64,000 bases of DNA from Aotearoamyces nothofagi (taxonomy: Eukaryota; Ascomycota; Leotiomycetes; Leotiales; Tympanidaceae). Positions within the stretch are counted from its first letter, which is position 1, and each line of letters starts with the position of its first letter. The translations under genes were made by a program, and so were the position numbers. Shown piece by piece: positions 23,024 to 35,121 of this stretch. The DNA is taken from contig JADDTR010000026.1 of NCBI GenBank assembly GCA_015345905.1, positions 124,001 through 188,000 on the forward strand. Direction: 5' to 3'. Under the pieces are notes generated by a model, which saw only the letters and a program-made list of their open reading frames with translations, was not told the DNA's origin and did not search any database.

Positions 23024-23757
23024 TGTCCAAAAATGTGCTTTAGTGGCTCTCGAAATATGGGGGGCTACCATACATAGGTGAGAATAGATACAAGTCTGTG
23101 ATTGCTGTCTGAGATTTTAGCAATCCATATTTTTTTTATCCGTAATTGAGATGATGCTTAAAAATGCTGTAGCATTCTGTAGCGTAGTAACTATTGCATG
23201 AGCGGGGTGGAATGAAGCCGGGTTAGTTTGCCAAAACTACTGCTTCCTGTAATTTGCAAATAAACAAATCTTGCTATTACCTTAGCAGCAATGCTTGCTA
23301 GACCTCGAGATATTGTTCACACATAGTAAAAGCTGCCAGTAAGCGCCGCCTTGAACTTGTTGACGATGCTCTTTTGGATATAATCCTGACTGTCACGAAT
23401 AGGAAAATTGGGAGAAGCTCATAAAGGCATTTAGTATGATTTGATTCGAGAATAACCTATGATGAAGTATACTTTAGTTTGACTAATGATGTTCTTGCTG
23501 CGTGCTATTTATTAGAAAGGATATTAACATATTGGCCTGTTTTTAAATAGTGCGAAATCAGAGTAGTCACAGCTATAGGAACTAGAAGTAAATGGGAATT
23601 TCATTTTAATCATGGATATGAAGTTTTAAAAATCCTATATACATAGTTCCGGAGCTTCCCAATGCATCCTTCATCTCAACTCCGATCTTACATTATGACA
23701 GAGGACCATCATGAGCAGTGACAGATCTTCTTAAATTCCTGGTGATTTTATTACCCA
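23024..23757. other. Convergent 3' flanks, AT-rich
   Basis: 734 bp between converging genes, AT-rich, with no gene or repeat recognised. Confidence 0.6.
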
Positions 23758-24319
23758 TTACGTAGGCCTTTGCATACGCAGCCCTTGCCGTGGCAATATG
23801 AATGGATGTCGTCGAGACCGCAGGTATGTTTCGGCAATTATTGGAGATGAGTCAGTTCGAATAGTGCTTCCAATTGACATGAAGAATCTGGTATTTTTCT
23901 CTGCGTTAGTATTCGGACGTATAGATAGTTCCGTGTATCTGCTTACCCAAAAGTGGCCCCAGAACCAAGCATGTACTGTCCCAACGTCCTCATCACTCCA
24001 TTCGGTCCGGCCCCGTATCTCATGATGTTGACACTACCTGCAGCGTAATTAGAAATCTATTGCCTTTGGAAGGAACAGATCAGAGGTACCAAAGATGAAG
24101 CCGATTATGACACCCACAGCTACATAATTGCGTTAGCTGTTGCACGCTGCCAATTCTAAGATCATGAAGACGTACTGCCGCCCATCATTGCGCCCATCTT
24201 CACTGTATAAAAGTCAGCATTGAATTTTATTTTCTATGTTGCCCGCGTAACACCAGTCGTCACATACACTTATCAAAAGTCGATGGCCCAGCCATATGAT
24301 TGCTCACAGGTGCAGGCAT
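23758..24319 (-). CDS. MGR2: Mgr2/Romo1, subunit of the mitochondrial TIM23 translocase
   Basis: Small inner-membrane protein that couples TIM21 to TIM23 and gates lateral release of preproteins. Five exons, 24319-24268, 24202-24176 (27 nt), 24119-24090 (30 nt), 24037-23947 and 23887-23758, give 109 residues. The translation has FDKLKMGAMMGG, VGVIIGFIFGSVNIMRYGAG and PNGVMRTLGQYMLGSGATFG, the hallmark two-helix Mgr2/Romo1 core with GxxxG spacing. Each intron has a GT donor and AG acceptor, with GCTGAC/GCTAAC/TCTAAT/ACTAAC branch sites. No single open frame shows this gene, so it is easily missed. The C-terminal tail after FFMSIGSTIRTDSSP is Arg-rich. Its start is 783 bp from the divergent FHA gene. 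Confidence 0.92.
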
Positions 24320-25102
24320 TTTGCCGTTGTTTTCGAAGGTATATGAAAAAACAGAGGTTGACCTGAAAGACTTCCTGAGCAGAGCGGAGTTTGAAAGACA
24401 GCTTCGGTTTCCCCGATAACGCTCGGGCCACTTGGAGAACAATGCTCACGGAGAACTAGCCGCGATGGCCATTTGTTCACATGTGGTTTATTAGTTAGCA
24501 ATGCTGGAGAGCCTCATAGACTGTACCGATGCCTGGAACGTAGATTAAATATTTCAAGTAGATATATATGCCTTTGCTGACATGTTATGATGTTCCGAAG
24601 TGCGTGACTGAGCGCGTGCGTATTTTCTATCGGTCCACTGATTGGCGCGTAATCGACCTCGCCTCAAACGACCCGTCTTTGGCGAGATCAACCTCAAGAA
24701 ATAAACCTCACCTTTGTGACGACTCCCTATTCGACGCCATCACATCTGCAATGTAAGTGAACTCCGTGTCGATGGCCTTGCATTTCATGAGAGCCAATAC
24801 TGCTCCCTTCAAAGGGGTTGTCTTATTTTGCTTGGTGGCTGCAAGCCCCCGAATAGTGACTTTGCTGACAACATAATGTAGACCTACATCGTCACCCTAC
24901 GTACAACCTTGCTGAGGGAATATTGCACAGCAATTTATAATACTAAGAAATCAACGAGGCGTACGCTAGGATAATAGTTAAGCCACAACCCAACACTTAC
25001 GGATGGGGAGATCGACAACAGAACGACATTCCATAAACGCACGCGACCAACCAGACTCCGACAGTCCTGTATCTACTTTAACGTCCTCCCTCGGCTTTAC
25101 CG
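24320..25102. promoter_or_regulatory. Divergent intergenic region, MGR2 / FHA gene
   Basis: 783 bp between divergent start codons. No further gene, repeat or RNA seen. Confidence 0.5.
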
Positions 25103-27431
25103 ATGACGGCGGTAGCAAACCCACCGAGTTTTCAAGATATTAATCGGTCACAATGGGGTGTTAATGGTAGCTCAGGATCTCTCAATTCGATGAGCACGGA
25201 CGAAGTCACCCGCATGTTCATGCCACGGAAGAGCGCACAGCGCGCTAATTCCTCATCGTCTCTGTCCTCAAACTCGTCCGGATCATCAACAGCGACGACT
25301 ACAATACCTCAATCTACCATGACCAATGGCTCCTCGATGCCCAACGGAGACGGAGTGTGGAGTACTGCGGCGGCTCGCAAGAAACCGCAGAGAGCTGGAC
25401 CTTGGCCCATGAACAAAACCGATCCAATATCAGGGGTCACAACAGCTCGACCCCAGTCTGTTTTATCGTCAGACGGCGCATCTGCTGCATCTTCGATGTC
25501 GTCGATGCAACAGTCATCTAGCGTTCTCCCGTTACAACACCCCATGCAAACATCTTCGCAGCAGCAGAATGGTGCTCGACAAGCAACACAGACAACTGGT
25601 GAAGGGAATCCAGTTCTCTATCTGCTATCAATGAATGGAACCTTCGAACGAAAAACCATATCTGTGCCATACTTTCCAGACAACCTCCGGATTGGACGTC
25701 AGACTAATGCAAAGACTATCCCTACTCCGACGAATGGATTCTTCGACTCCAAGGTTCTTTCACGCCAACATGCCGAGATATGGGCAGAAAGGAACGGGAA
25801 GATTTGGATCCGAGACGTCAGATCCTCCAATGGAACATTTGTGAACGGTGCACGCCTATCTCCCGAAAATCGTGACTCGGAACCACATGAACTCCTGTCT
25901 CAAGATCACTTAGAACTGGGCATTGATATTGTCAGTGAGGATGGGAAGACTGTAGTACACCATAAGGTTGCTGCAAAAGTGGAGCATGCCGGATTTCTAG
26001 GATTGACGAACAATATACTGGACATGAATTTTGGAGATCTTGATCCCGCAAACGGGGCTCTTATGATTCCCTCCCAGAATGGTATTCAATTGAGAGGGAG
26101 AACTAGCAGTCAAGGATCGGTTGCTAGTAATGGGCGGATGGGTCCTGCTGGTAGCGTTGCTGGAAGCAACATGAGTCTCGGACAGCAGCGACCCATGAAC
26201 TTTTGGTTGACACCAGTGACTACAGAGCAAATAGTCAAAAGACTAACGGTATGCATATACACCAATCTTATAGAAACTCTACTAATTATACCTGTAGCAT
26301 GAAATGCGAGCGGCCAGATTACAGACCAATGACTTAGGTAGAACGGAGCACTTTTTCGAGACCATACTCTCGAAGCGGGACCTCAAAGACAAGGAGGTTG
26401 ATAGAGTTGATGAGATTGTTAAACCAGTTCAAGTTAACGGTGTTACATCTTCTGTTAAATTAGAAACGAAAGCTCGATTTTCTGATCCTCCAGCTCCACC
26501 GCCACAGCAGCCACTGCCGGAGAAGCCCGATGCCGTTCGTACTCAAGCGTTTGATCCTTCATGGCCGGCACTGAAACGCTCGAATACTGAACGTCCCCGA
26601 TCTGTGCCAAGCGTATCTCCTGTTCGACAAGAACCGACAAGTCAAATTATAACATTAGTTGAAGCGTTAGCGACAGCGAAGAAAGAGATTGACTCTCAAA
26701 GCGCCCGAATGCGGGATCTAGAGGATATGCTTAAGAAAGAGCGGGAAGCCCGAGAAACGGCCGAAGGGCTCGCAAGACGATTGGAGCAAGAGTCTGCCGG
26801 TATGAAGATGAATGGCTTCGCAAAAGGGGGTACCGAGGGCCGTATAATAGAAGAAGCATTTGAGCCGCCGAAAGAAACGCCACTCGAAGAGGGCCTAGCC
26901 CCAATTGGAGTTGCCATGACGAGTGTAGAGGCTGTCGAAGCTTCAACTACCAAACTCCAAGAAAGGCTGGACCTAATGGTCGTTGAAATGAGAGAAATGA
27001 AGATCCAGATGGAATCTTATCGACAACGAGCCGAGATTGCGGAGCTGGAGCGTGACAATGACAAGAGAACACTAGCGCAAATGGTGGAAAAGATTCGCTC
27101 TGATGAACAAGCTCGACGTTCTAATTCTATTGAGCGTGCTCACTCAGAATCTAGAGATCCTATGACACACACCTTGCCCAACGGAAGTAGAGATGCTAAA
27201 TTAAGTTTGGGACCCCTTTTACAGAAAGCCGGGCTGCGTAATGGCCAAGCTACCACGCCAGTGGATGTGGCAACGCTCGAAAACCCACTTGGTTTTGCTC
27301 TATCGCGATCACCAGGTTCTCACCAAGAGCTATTATACCACTCTACGCCGTACGCATCGATGCTCGGCGTTGTTCTTCTTGGTATGGGTCTTATGGCGTA
27401 CATGAACGGATGGCAAAAGGTCGAACGATGA
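25103..27431 (+). CDS. PRO45: FHA-domain tail-anchored protein, SLMAP/Far10-like STRIPAK subunit
   Basis: Two exons, 25103-26248 and 26298-27431, give 759 residues. Order: Ser-rich disordered N-terminus (1-170), an FHA phosphothreonine-binding domain (about 180-300) with LRIGRQTN, SRQHAEIWAERNGKIWIRDV and SSNGTFVNG, a linker, coiled coil (about 500-670, QSARMRDLEDMLKKEREARE), and a C-terminal membrane anchor ASMLGVVLLGMGLMAYMNGW. This layout is that of SLMAP, Sordaria PRO45, yeast Far9/Far10 and fission-yeast Csc1, subunits of the STRIPAK phosphatase-kinase complex at the nuclear envelope, ER and mitochondria; in filamentous fungi it is needed for fruiting-body development and hyphal fusion. 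Domain order is seen; complex membership is from the family. Confidence 0.88.
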
Positions 27432-27831
27432 AGCCTCAATTCTTATTTATACGAGTTAAATCGTTTACCATTCTATCAAACGGTGTTTGTCGCTCGAAAC
27501 AATTTGCGTGAATACCCTCGACATTACGTCAGATATTTCCTTTGTCATATTCTACCCCGGTGTGGGCATATTAATGAGGCGTTAGAGGGCTTGGGCTGAC
27601 ATGGTTACTAAAGAAGGGTGAACATACGTGGGTCTGGGTAGCATTAGGCCATGGGTTGGCCTTTCTCATTTTCTTGCTTGACTATTGATCACGGCCTCTA
27701 TGGCAGACTCTCACTTTGAAAGTAGCTTAATTGCTGCATTTATTCATATACATATTTGTGTGAATGATTACCAGTTTACATCCTTAAGATTCTCCCAATG
27801 ATATTAGTACCTGATACAGAAATAAATCGAT
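27432..27831. other. Convergent 3' flanks
   Basis: 400 bp between the converging FHA and RAV2 genes; nothing recognised. Confidence 0.6.
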
Positions 27832-28828
27832 TTAGCTGTCCTCCATATCTTCCTCCATAACAATACTAAGGCACTTTCTCGCCATCCCTAACGTATGTTC
27901 TAATGCAGCCAACTTTGCCATTGCAGCCATCAGGCATGGATCGGCACTCTCTACCCTCACTTTCTCCTTAACCTTAACCTCTTTACCCAGATAATAGAAC
28001 TCTCTATCTGCCTCATCATGTTCTAAGCGTCTCTGCGCTCCTATCGCCAACGCAAATCTCAACCTAATATCTGGAACTGCATCCGCATCTTCTAATGTCC
28101 TAATCACCAGTACTAGTGATGCATCCTGGATTGTAAGATCAAAATTGATGCTTGATGGAAGAGGCGGATAGAAAGTCGCCGGATCGAGAGGTTCCTTGGT
28201 CCAGGCGTCGGAATTAGCTGTAGTCGGCGCCGGACCTTTCAGTGTGCTGCCTGCTTCTGTGATGATGCCATGCAGTAAGCGTAGCTGGGAGGAAATGAAG
28301 GATGCAGAGTGGCGATCGCCGGTCCACCGGGTGATATCGATGCAATCGAGAGCTGCATTGAGTAGGTTGCGGAGGGTAACGAGCGGAGTGAGGATTATAT
28401 GGTGCTCGGGATTTATAGCTAGCTGGATGGGATGGTGCGTGTGAAGGCGGAGGTGAAGGGACTGAATGATGAGTTAGCTGAGCGCTGTTTCTGGTGTTCC
28501 TATTTTTGGGATTGGGGCCATTCACATACGCCTTTGACAATGCGCGTGCCGACCCGTGTGATGTGGCCTTTGATGCTCTCTGATCGCACCGAAGAGACGA
28601 CTAAGGTAGAGCCGGGCTCAATAGGTGCAAGCAGGGCGTAGCATTCTTCCAAGCCGGATTTGAGCGATGCCAACGTCTCTTGGAGAGAGTCCAGAAGCCA
28701 TGCTAGCTCTCGTGCCTTTGTAGTATTAGCATAGTCAAAGCAATGTGATCAGGTGAGAATACCAGAGATGCATCTTCCTCCTTTTTGAGCTCACCTGGAG
28801 CTATAGGTGGCCAGACGGACGTCGACAT
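27832..28828 (-). CDS. RAV2: Rav2/Rogdi, RAVE complex subunit for V-ATPase assembly
   Basis: Rogdi-family protein. In yeast Rav2 works with Rav1 and Skp1 to reassemble the V-ATPase. Exons 28828-28763, 28715-28530 and 28461-27832 give 293 residues. Family blocks seen: MSTSVWPPIAPGELKKEEDA, ARELAWLLDSLQETLASLK, GSTLVVSSVRSESIKGHITR, RWTGDRHSASFISSQLRLL and DASLVLVIRTLEDADAVPD. Both introns are phase 0 with TGCTAATAC and GCTAACTC branch points. It is head to head with POP7, with 281 bp between the starts. Confidence 0.88.
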
Positions 28829-29109
28829 AACAGCATATCGTGATGCATTTAAGTTGGAGCTGTACTGAAGCTTTATCGGAGTCGCGGTTGACGCTTTAGG
28901 TAGGCGGTGACACCCACTAAACCTAATTTAGGTGTGTGCGACTTCAAATCGCCATTCGATAGCGCAGTGCTTCCAAGGTTACAGAAGACGATTTGCGATA
29001 GCTCTATTCTTAAATCTACTCTCCATAAGACTTCTATATCATTCAATATCTAAAGCCGCTGCATGTAAGTGCTAGGAAGGGTGTTAGGAAGCTCAAAGAC
29101 GCCTCGAAA
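28829..29109. promoter_or_regulatory. Bidirectional promoter, RAV2 / POP7
   Basis: 281 bp between divergent ATGs; no distinctive motif found. Confidence 0.45.
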
Positions 29110-29674
29110 ATGGCCAAAGAAGAGCCTACCCAACCACAGCCACCACATAGCAAGCTCCCCAAGCTTCCTAAAAGTAACTATTGCTTATCTTACACCTTCG
29201 AAGCTATTAACTAACATGCTTTTAGATGCGCGGATCCAGAAACGCCCTCTCCTTCACCCTACCATTGCTTCAGCACGCGCCGGTTCGCAGCTCGCCAAGG
29301 AAATCTACATCTCGGCCAACTCGCCCTACGTCGCGACTATCAAGCGGGTGCGCAAGTTCCTTCTCGAGATAGACAACCGATCAACAGGAAAGATTGATTT
29401 GCTAAGAGAGAATGGCGATATGACGAGGGTTGGAAAGGGGAGAGAGGGGAAGCAAGAAGAGGTGAAGGTTAAAGCAACTGGAAGAGCGATTGAGAAAGCG
29501 TTACAGATTGGATTGTTCTTTCAGGGACAGAGTGATTGTGTTGTTAGCCTGAGGACTGGGAGTGTTGGTGCGGTGGATGATATTGTGTTAGAGGAAGCTG
29601 GCGAAGACGAAGATGTCCCGGAGTCGAGGATTAGGAAGACTAGCATGCTGGAGGTGGCTATCTCTTTACGTTGA
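29110..29674 (+). CDS. POP7: RNase P/MRP subunit Pop7 (Rpp20)
   Basis: Alba-like RNA-binding subunit that with Pop6 binds the P3 domain of RNase P and RNase MRP RNA. Exons 29110-29173 and 29226-29674 give 170 residues. Seen: RIQKRPLLHPTIASARAGSQ, an Alba-type start YVATIKRVRKFLLEID, a basic Gly/Lys insert and the signature KATGRAIEKALQIGLFF followed by CVVSLRTGSVGAVDDI. The acidic C-terminal tail EEAGEDEDVPESRIRK is usual. The donor AAA-A/GTAACT and acceptor TTTTAG restore the Asn codon. Confidence 0.9.
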
Positions 29675-30036
29675 AAGTTGAATCAGCAGCGCTGTTCCTT
29701 GTTTAGATATTAGATACTATGCGGATGGGGCATGAAAGCTCAGCCTTCCCTTTATGAGACACCCGTTTCTAAAGTAGAGTAGGTTTGAGATTGCCCTACA
29801 TGACACTGCTGGGGCTCAAGGAGGAAGAGGGGCCGCCAAGAACTGTGCCATCAGCTCACAATCATGCGATGGGCGGCAATGATGAAGAAGGCTGGGATGA
29901 GTTATGTGGACAAAATTAGAGATCAACTTGCAGTTACCAAGCAATAAATGATGGATCAGCTCCAAGTCAATCGAAGGCTATGAGATCAACTCTTATGCAT
30001 TTCCCATCCTTCTATCGTACAGTCTAAATAGGTAGC
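29675..30036. other. Convergent 3' flanks
   Basis: 362 bp; no gene or repeat recognised. Confidence 0.6.
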
Positions 30037-31795
30037 TCACTTTTGTTTGCTAAGAGCACTCTTTTCAGTGCCGCTAGAAGTTCTATCCTGGGCCACAAAA
30101 GGTCCAAAGTCACCCTCTGGTATCCCATGAACCTCAGTGTCCATATGCACCGGGACTGGCGGTCCCGAGAAGTTCTTCCTACCTTCAACAATATACCAAA
30201 TGACACTTATGAGGGCGAATCCCATAAAGACAACACTAGCGTAGTTCATCGACGAAGAAGTCACTGGAATGCTCACCGGGAAACAAAACAAGGCGATGGC
30301 AAAAATAATCCAGACCACTGTGATAAAATTGATGAAAAAGCCGAATTTGCCGAGTGAGTACGAGGAGTGCTTCACGGCACAACGCCCACGAATCAGCGAT
30401 ACAAGGATAGGAATGCCGTATGAGCAGGAGAGACAGATTGTAGCGCAGCCAGTGAAGGAGTTGAATGCAGCGGTGGAACCGAAGTAAATGAGCCCGAGAA
30501 GCATGTCGACAGCGGTAGATAATATAAGACCCCAGAAAGGGATGCCAAGTGTCGGGTCAACTTTTGCCCACAGTTTGGCAAATGGAATGGCACCATCGCG
30601 GGCGAAAGCGTAGGTGCAGCGGCTGGCGGCTGTAAGAGAACCAACTCCAGCGAAGAAAAGGATACCAAGAATTAAGAATAGTAGACCGAATCCACCGCCA
30701 CTGTGAGTCATTAATAGTTGTTCAATGCTTAGTCAGGTCAAAGCTTACGCAGATCCAGTAACAGTCTGGAATATCAGGCCAATAGGTTGTCCGTTCGCAA
30801 CACCCAGTAGCGTTGCAACATCCGGAAGAACAAACAAGATTGGGATGAGATAAACAAGCCCGGTAATACCAGCAGCAGCTACAGAAAGGACCATGGCCTT
30901 TGGAACCTCTCGCTGAGGCATTTGCACCTCCTCACACATGGCAGCCACCATGCCGTAACTAAGGTCTTATTAGCATTTGACAGTACGAATATCGATTTCC
31001 CACAACTCACCCAGTCAGAGTATATGCTGCTTGCAACAAACCAACAAAGAATGCCCATGCATCGGGCCATCCAGAGGCCGATGCATCAAAATGGGCAAAC
31101 ACAAACTCCCCACTTCTCCTGTCCGGCGCCATTACAAGAACAGTGACCATGATTATGATGACCGAGGCACCAGTCCAGTAGATGCAGACCTTGTTCAGCA
31201 TATCGAGATAATTGTACTTGACTCCAAACATATTTACAACAAATGCAATCAACATGACAGCCCAGAACGTGAGCACCGTCTGCCACGCATTTGCCACAAA
31301 GTCCTCATTCCATAGAGTAATGGCTGACAATATTAATTGTGCCCCGGAGAAGTTAATGGACAATGTAACAGTCCAGTTGCCGACAAGTGTTAACCAGCCA
31401 GTGATCCAAGACGTAATTGGCGCATAATGGGGTGTAGAGAGCATAGCAGACCAGTAATACACACCGCCAGCGGTGGGATAAACAGCACAAATTTCGGCTA
31501 AGGAGGCGGCAATAGCAAGAGAAATCAAAGAAACAAATATCCAGCCGTAGAGCACAGTCACGGACTGGCCATCGGCGAGTGAAATGTAGAAAGTTGTAGA
31601 AAGACCAAAGGGGACTGCCATGATAGCAAAGGAGCTAATATCAGAGTTAGCGATGCCTTAAACGTCAGGTCGAGACAGGATTGATTCGTACAGTCCTAAG
31701 ATGCTCATCATGCTCAGGGACTTCGGCAGTTCGCTCTTGTAGCCTGAAGTCTCCAATCCCGAAGGAACATCGAGTTTCTCGGCATCGGAAGCCAT
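30037..31795 (-). CDS. Amino-acid/GABA/choline-type permease (APC superfamily)
   Basis: Twelve-helix APC transporter of the fungal GABA permease/Hnm1 choline transporter group. Exons 31795-31692, 31634-31011, 30958-30749 and 30700-30037 give 533 residues. Seen: MMSILGLSFAIMAVPFGLST in helix 1, AEICAVYPTAGGVYYWSAML, the amphipathic loop CEEVQMPQREVPKAMV (typical of this group) and ASRCTYAFARDGAIPF. The C-terminal tail is cytosolic and Ser/Lys-rich (SGTEKSALSKQK). Substrate cannot be told from sequence; GABA, choline and related amines are the family's known range. It is divergent from a Zn2Cys6 regulator, which might control it. Confidence 0.88.
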
Positions 31796-32760
31796 GGTTT
31801 CATGTATATTGGGATTTGTAGACCGTCGTTCGTTGATACCACCAATGCTCGCAGTTCGAGCTTGGACGGACTTCGAAGAAGAAAGGGGATCACAACGGCA
31901 TATTTATGACAACTGTAGAGACTTGGGCTTGGCCTAAGATAGTGTGGCGAGGCTCTCCGGGGTTCCTAAAAGCTTGCGGAGGAACCAGGGGCGGTAGCTT
32001 ACCTCGATTCTGCTAAGGATGGAGATAGTTGGACGGAATGACACGTTGTATATTGTCATACAACGAAAAATGCCACCAAAGGCGGCTCTAAACGTCACTC
32101 GACTGAATATTTCGCCTATCGGGCTGGCTCGGGGCGGGGACGACCAGCTCGGGAGATGCACCAAGCATCATATCATGGTGAAGACATGAGAAGATGATTT
32201 TCAACGGACTTGACACTCCTATCTGCGTATCGCCGTGGACTGTCGACGACGACCCTGCGGGCTGCGTTCGATCCTAGTATCGCCATGAGGCGCTTCATAT
32301 AGACCACTGCCATGTACATGCTGGCCCAGGCGTTCAAATGCCGACGCCGCCGTATCCGGAATGGCGGGTTTTGATAAGAACATTTCCTACTTCTCGACAT
32401 GTTTCTGCATTCACCCTCAGCTGTAGATGGCTTGTTACAACAGCGAGAACAAGACGTTGCCCGCAGATGTGACTCGAGCATATCCAACGGTAGAGGTGTC
32501 GTCGAAGTTCAAACGAAATTCAAAATCCAAAATCCAAAATCCAGTTTCTTGTGGCTGCTCAGTGTGGTCATGTGACGGCCTTAGCGAAGCAGGGGGGGGT
32601 TCATTACGAGCAATTGCCGGCCATTACTATCGCGATAGCCTTCCATCCGTGATGTTGCATTTTTGAAAGGTGTTTCGCTAGCATTGGTTGCCAGCATGAA
32701 TTCTGTACCATCGTGATTTGCGTCAAATCATCCAGATGGCCATGCTCTGTCTATTTCAAA
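31796..32760. promoter_or_regulatory. Divergent region between permease and Zn2Cys6 regulator
   Basis: 965 bp between divergent starts. Only short arbitrary frames. Candidate target region for the adjacent regulator; paired CGG triplets were not convincing by eye. Confidence 0.45.
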
Positions 32761-35121
32761 ATGTCAAGTCCGGGACCTAGAAAGCGAGTTTCGCAAGCCT
32801 GCCAAAGCTGCAGCAAGAAGAAGATCAAGGTGATTTATTCGAATAGCGGTAGAAAAAACGGGCGAAAAGCACTGACTGTAAGAAGTGTGGTGGAGAATTG
32901 CCACGATGCAAGACGTGCTTCTTGGCCAACAGAGATTGCTCTTATGGCATATCAAAACGCAATACGAGGTACCCATCTCCAATTCTGTTTACATGCATGA
33001 ATGGGAGTGGATAAAAACGCCGCATGCATAGGTTGTAATGGGATAGAGATCTCTCGCCAATAACTGGAAGGAAGCTTTTGTTTAATCCCCGTACTTCATC
33101 TGTGAAGCCGGGTTTGTTCAAATCCTTCTCACCGGTTACTGACTGGAGCCTTTTATTGATTTACAACCTATGCTTGCAAGTGTCTCGTTGCTTTTGTCTG
33201 TCTACTTTCATACCATATGTGTAATCTCTTCCAAGCATTACCTACTCGTCAGCTGACAAGCTTCCTATAAGAATGCGACTGTTCGCACATGCAACGCCAT
33301 TGAGTCGGACTTCTGACAGTAGCACGCCTTCGAAGCCTGAGATACAAAATGATATCCATGCCAGCCCCCTTGGCCAATCTATCAAAGGACCATCTTTCAC
33401 CGTATCGGCGGAAGATTCTAGCCGTCTTTTCCAGACGTTCTTTACATGCATTCATCCAATTTGGCCATTGATGTATAAGCCACTGTACGAGTCAATAACT
33501 CATCATCACTTATCAAAAGTGCTACCAAAATCTCTAATCTTTGCAATGTTTGCCATTGCCGCATGCATTAATCCCGAAGTACGCTCGCCAGAAGAATCCG
33601 AGTCATCCGATGGCGAGGATGCTCAGTCTGACACAGCTTCCGAGCAAGGTGGACGAGCGAGCCAGTTCTTTAATGCCTCTCTGGCAGAGCTTCAGCGTGC
33701 TGGTGAAAACGCACCAGACCTTTCTGGCGATTTAAAATTCGTCAACGCTATCCAGCCATCTATTACACACTGCCAAGTGCTGACAATATTGGCCTTGCAG
33801 CAACACGGGGTTGCTGAGTATTCCCGTGCAGGTGTCTTATGTGGCCTTGCTTCATCCATGGCAATCGACCTCCGGCTGCACAGAGACTGTTGGTCAGATG
33901 ACCCTGTTGAAAAGGAAGTTTGTTCTCGTCTATGGTGGAATATCTTTGTCCTGGACAAATTTCTATCTTTTGAAATGGGTCGTCCCTTGCTCCTCAGGTC
34001 TGAGGAAACTGATTCTCCTTATCCTTCGATCTCGGAGTCTGATGAATTTGAGCTATTTATACCTGCCGACGCTCGACGGCCATTCAGTCAGCATCCAGTC
34101 CCGCCAGTAAAGATCCGTACACTCTCGGCCTTTCATACAACTATTGACATGATGAAGTTGCTGGAACGCGTTTCGCGGGAAATTTATAGCTTGGCAGCTA
34201 GGCAGTCTATTCGGCAAGATCGAATTGCTGGAGATGCGATCCGGATGAGCCTGTCACATGCATTCAAAGAATGGGAGAGAAGAATAGAAGCTTCTCCACT
34301 GAAACTGGACTTGAGTAGGAGATCAGTGACTCTCCCAGCTATAGTCACGAACTATGTGGTAAGTATAGCGCATCGATTTCTTGCATTTAACTTGGGAAGG
34401 CGCTTATAGGATTAGATCATAAAATCGACAACCATATTGCTCCATCGGCCTTTTATTGTCCACTGGCAACAGCACGTCGACTCAGTAGCCTACCCGCCGT
34501 TCAACACCGCCGACCCGTCAGAAAAATGTGTAGAGGCCGCGAAGGATATCTGTGTCATTCTAGAATCTTACAGCGAGTACCTTCCACGACTGCCTTGCGA
34601 TCTCATATTCAGCATCTTTACTGCGGCCGGTACGCTCCTGCACCACTCCCGACAAACAGGAGCCGAATCTGCAGATATACGACGGTATTTACGCCTGTGC
34701 ATCTATTGGCTGTCAGTCATCGGCAAGAACTGGAAAAACGCAGGGACTCGAAAGAAACTCCTGCACGAATGTAAGAATTACTCCTTTCCTATCTCGACCT
34801 CCCCCAATTCTCCGGTTTCTAACCAAAGTCACGACGAAAGGGTACGACTGGCCCGCCAACCTCCGCGGTCCCACCGAACTAGCCGCATCATTTGCACAAC
34901 AGCCATCACCACAAGAGCTCCAACAGAGCCTCCAGTCCGGCCTGCACGAGAACCTCTCCCTTCAACAAGGCCAGTTCGCAGAGATCATGTCGACAGTCGA
35001 GGACTGGGGCTTCCTCAACGGCTTTGGCGACTCGGCGGATAATTTCTATGCCTTGGACACCGAATTCCGTACTGCGCTGGAGAGCCAACGTGATGCCCAT
35101 AATGGCATGGCTGCTGGTTGA
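32761..35121 (+). CDS. Zn2Cys6 fungal transcription factor
   Basis: Binuclear zinc cluster regulator with a Fungal_trans domain. Exons 32761-32829, 32886-32968, 33272-34358, 34416-34770 and 34829-35121 give 628 residues. The cluster is C-x2-C-x6-C-x6-C-x2-C-x6-C at residues 14, 17, 24, 31, 34 and 41, split by intron 1. That canonical spacing needs the downstream AG of a tandem acceptor at 32880-32885. The middle domain (about 90-420) has FFTCIHPIWPLMYKP, AGVLCGLASSMAIDLRLHR and SRLWWNIFVLDKFLSFEMGRP. Intron 2 (303 nt) is long, and a missed small exon there cannot be excluded. The C-terminus is Gln/Ser-rich. Target genes are unknown; the divergent permease is the obvious candidate. Confidence 0.88.

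Noticed and set aside
33110-33145. GTTCAAATCC-like T-arm match
   Set aside because: No acceptor stem or anticodon arm could be folded around it.
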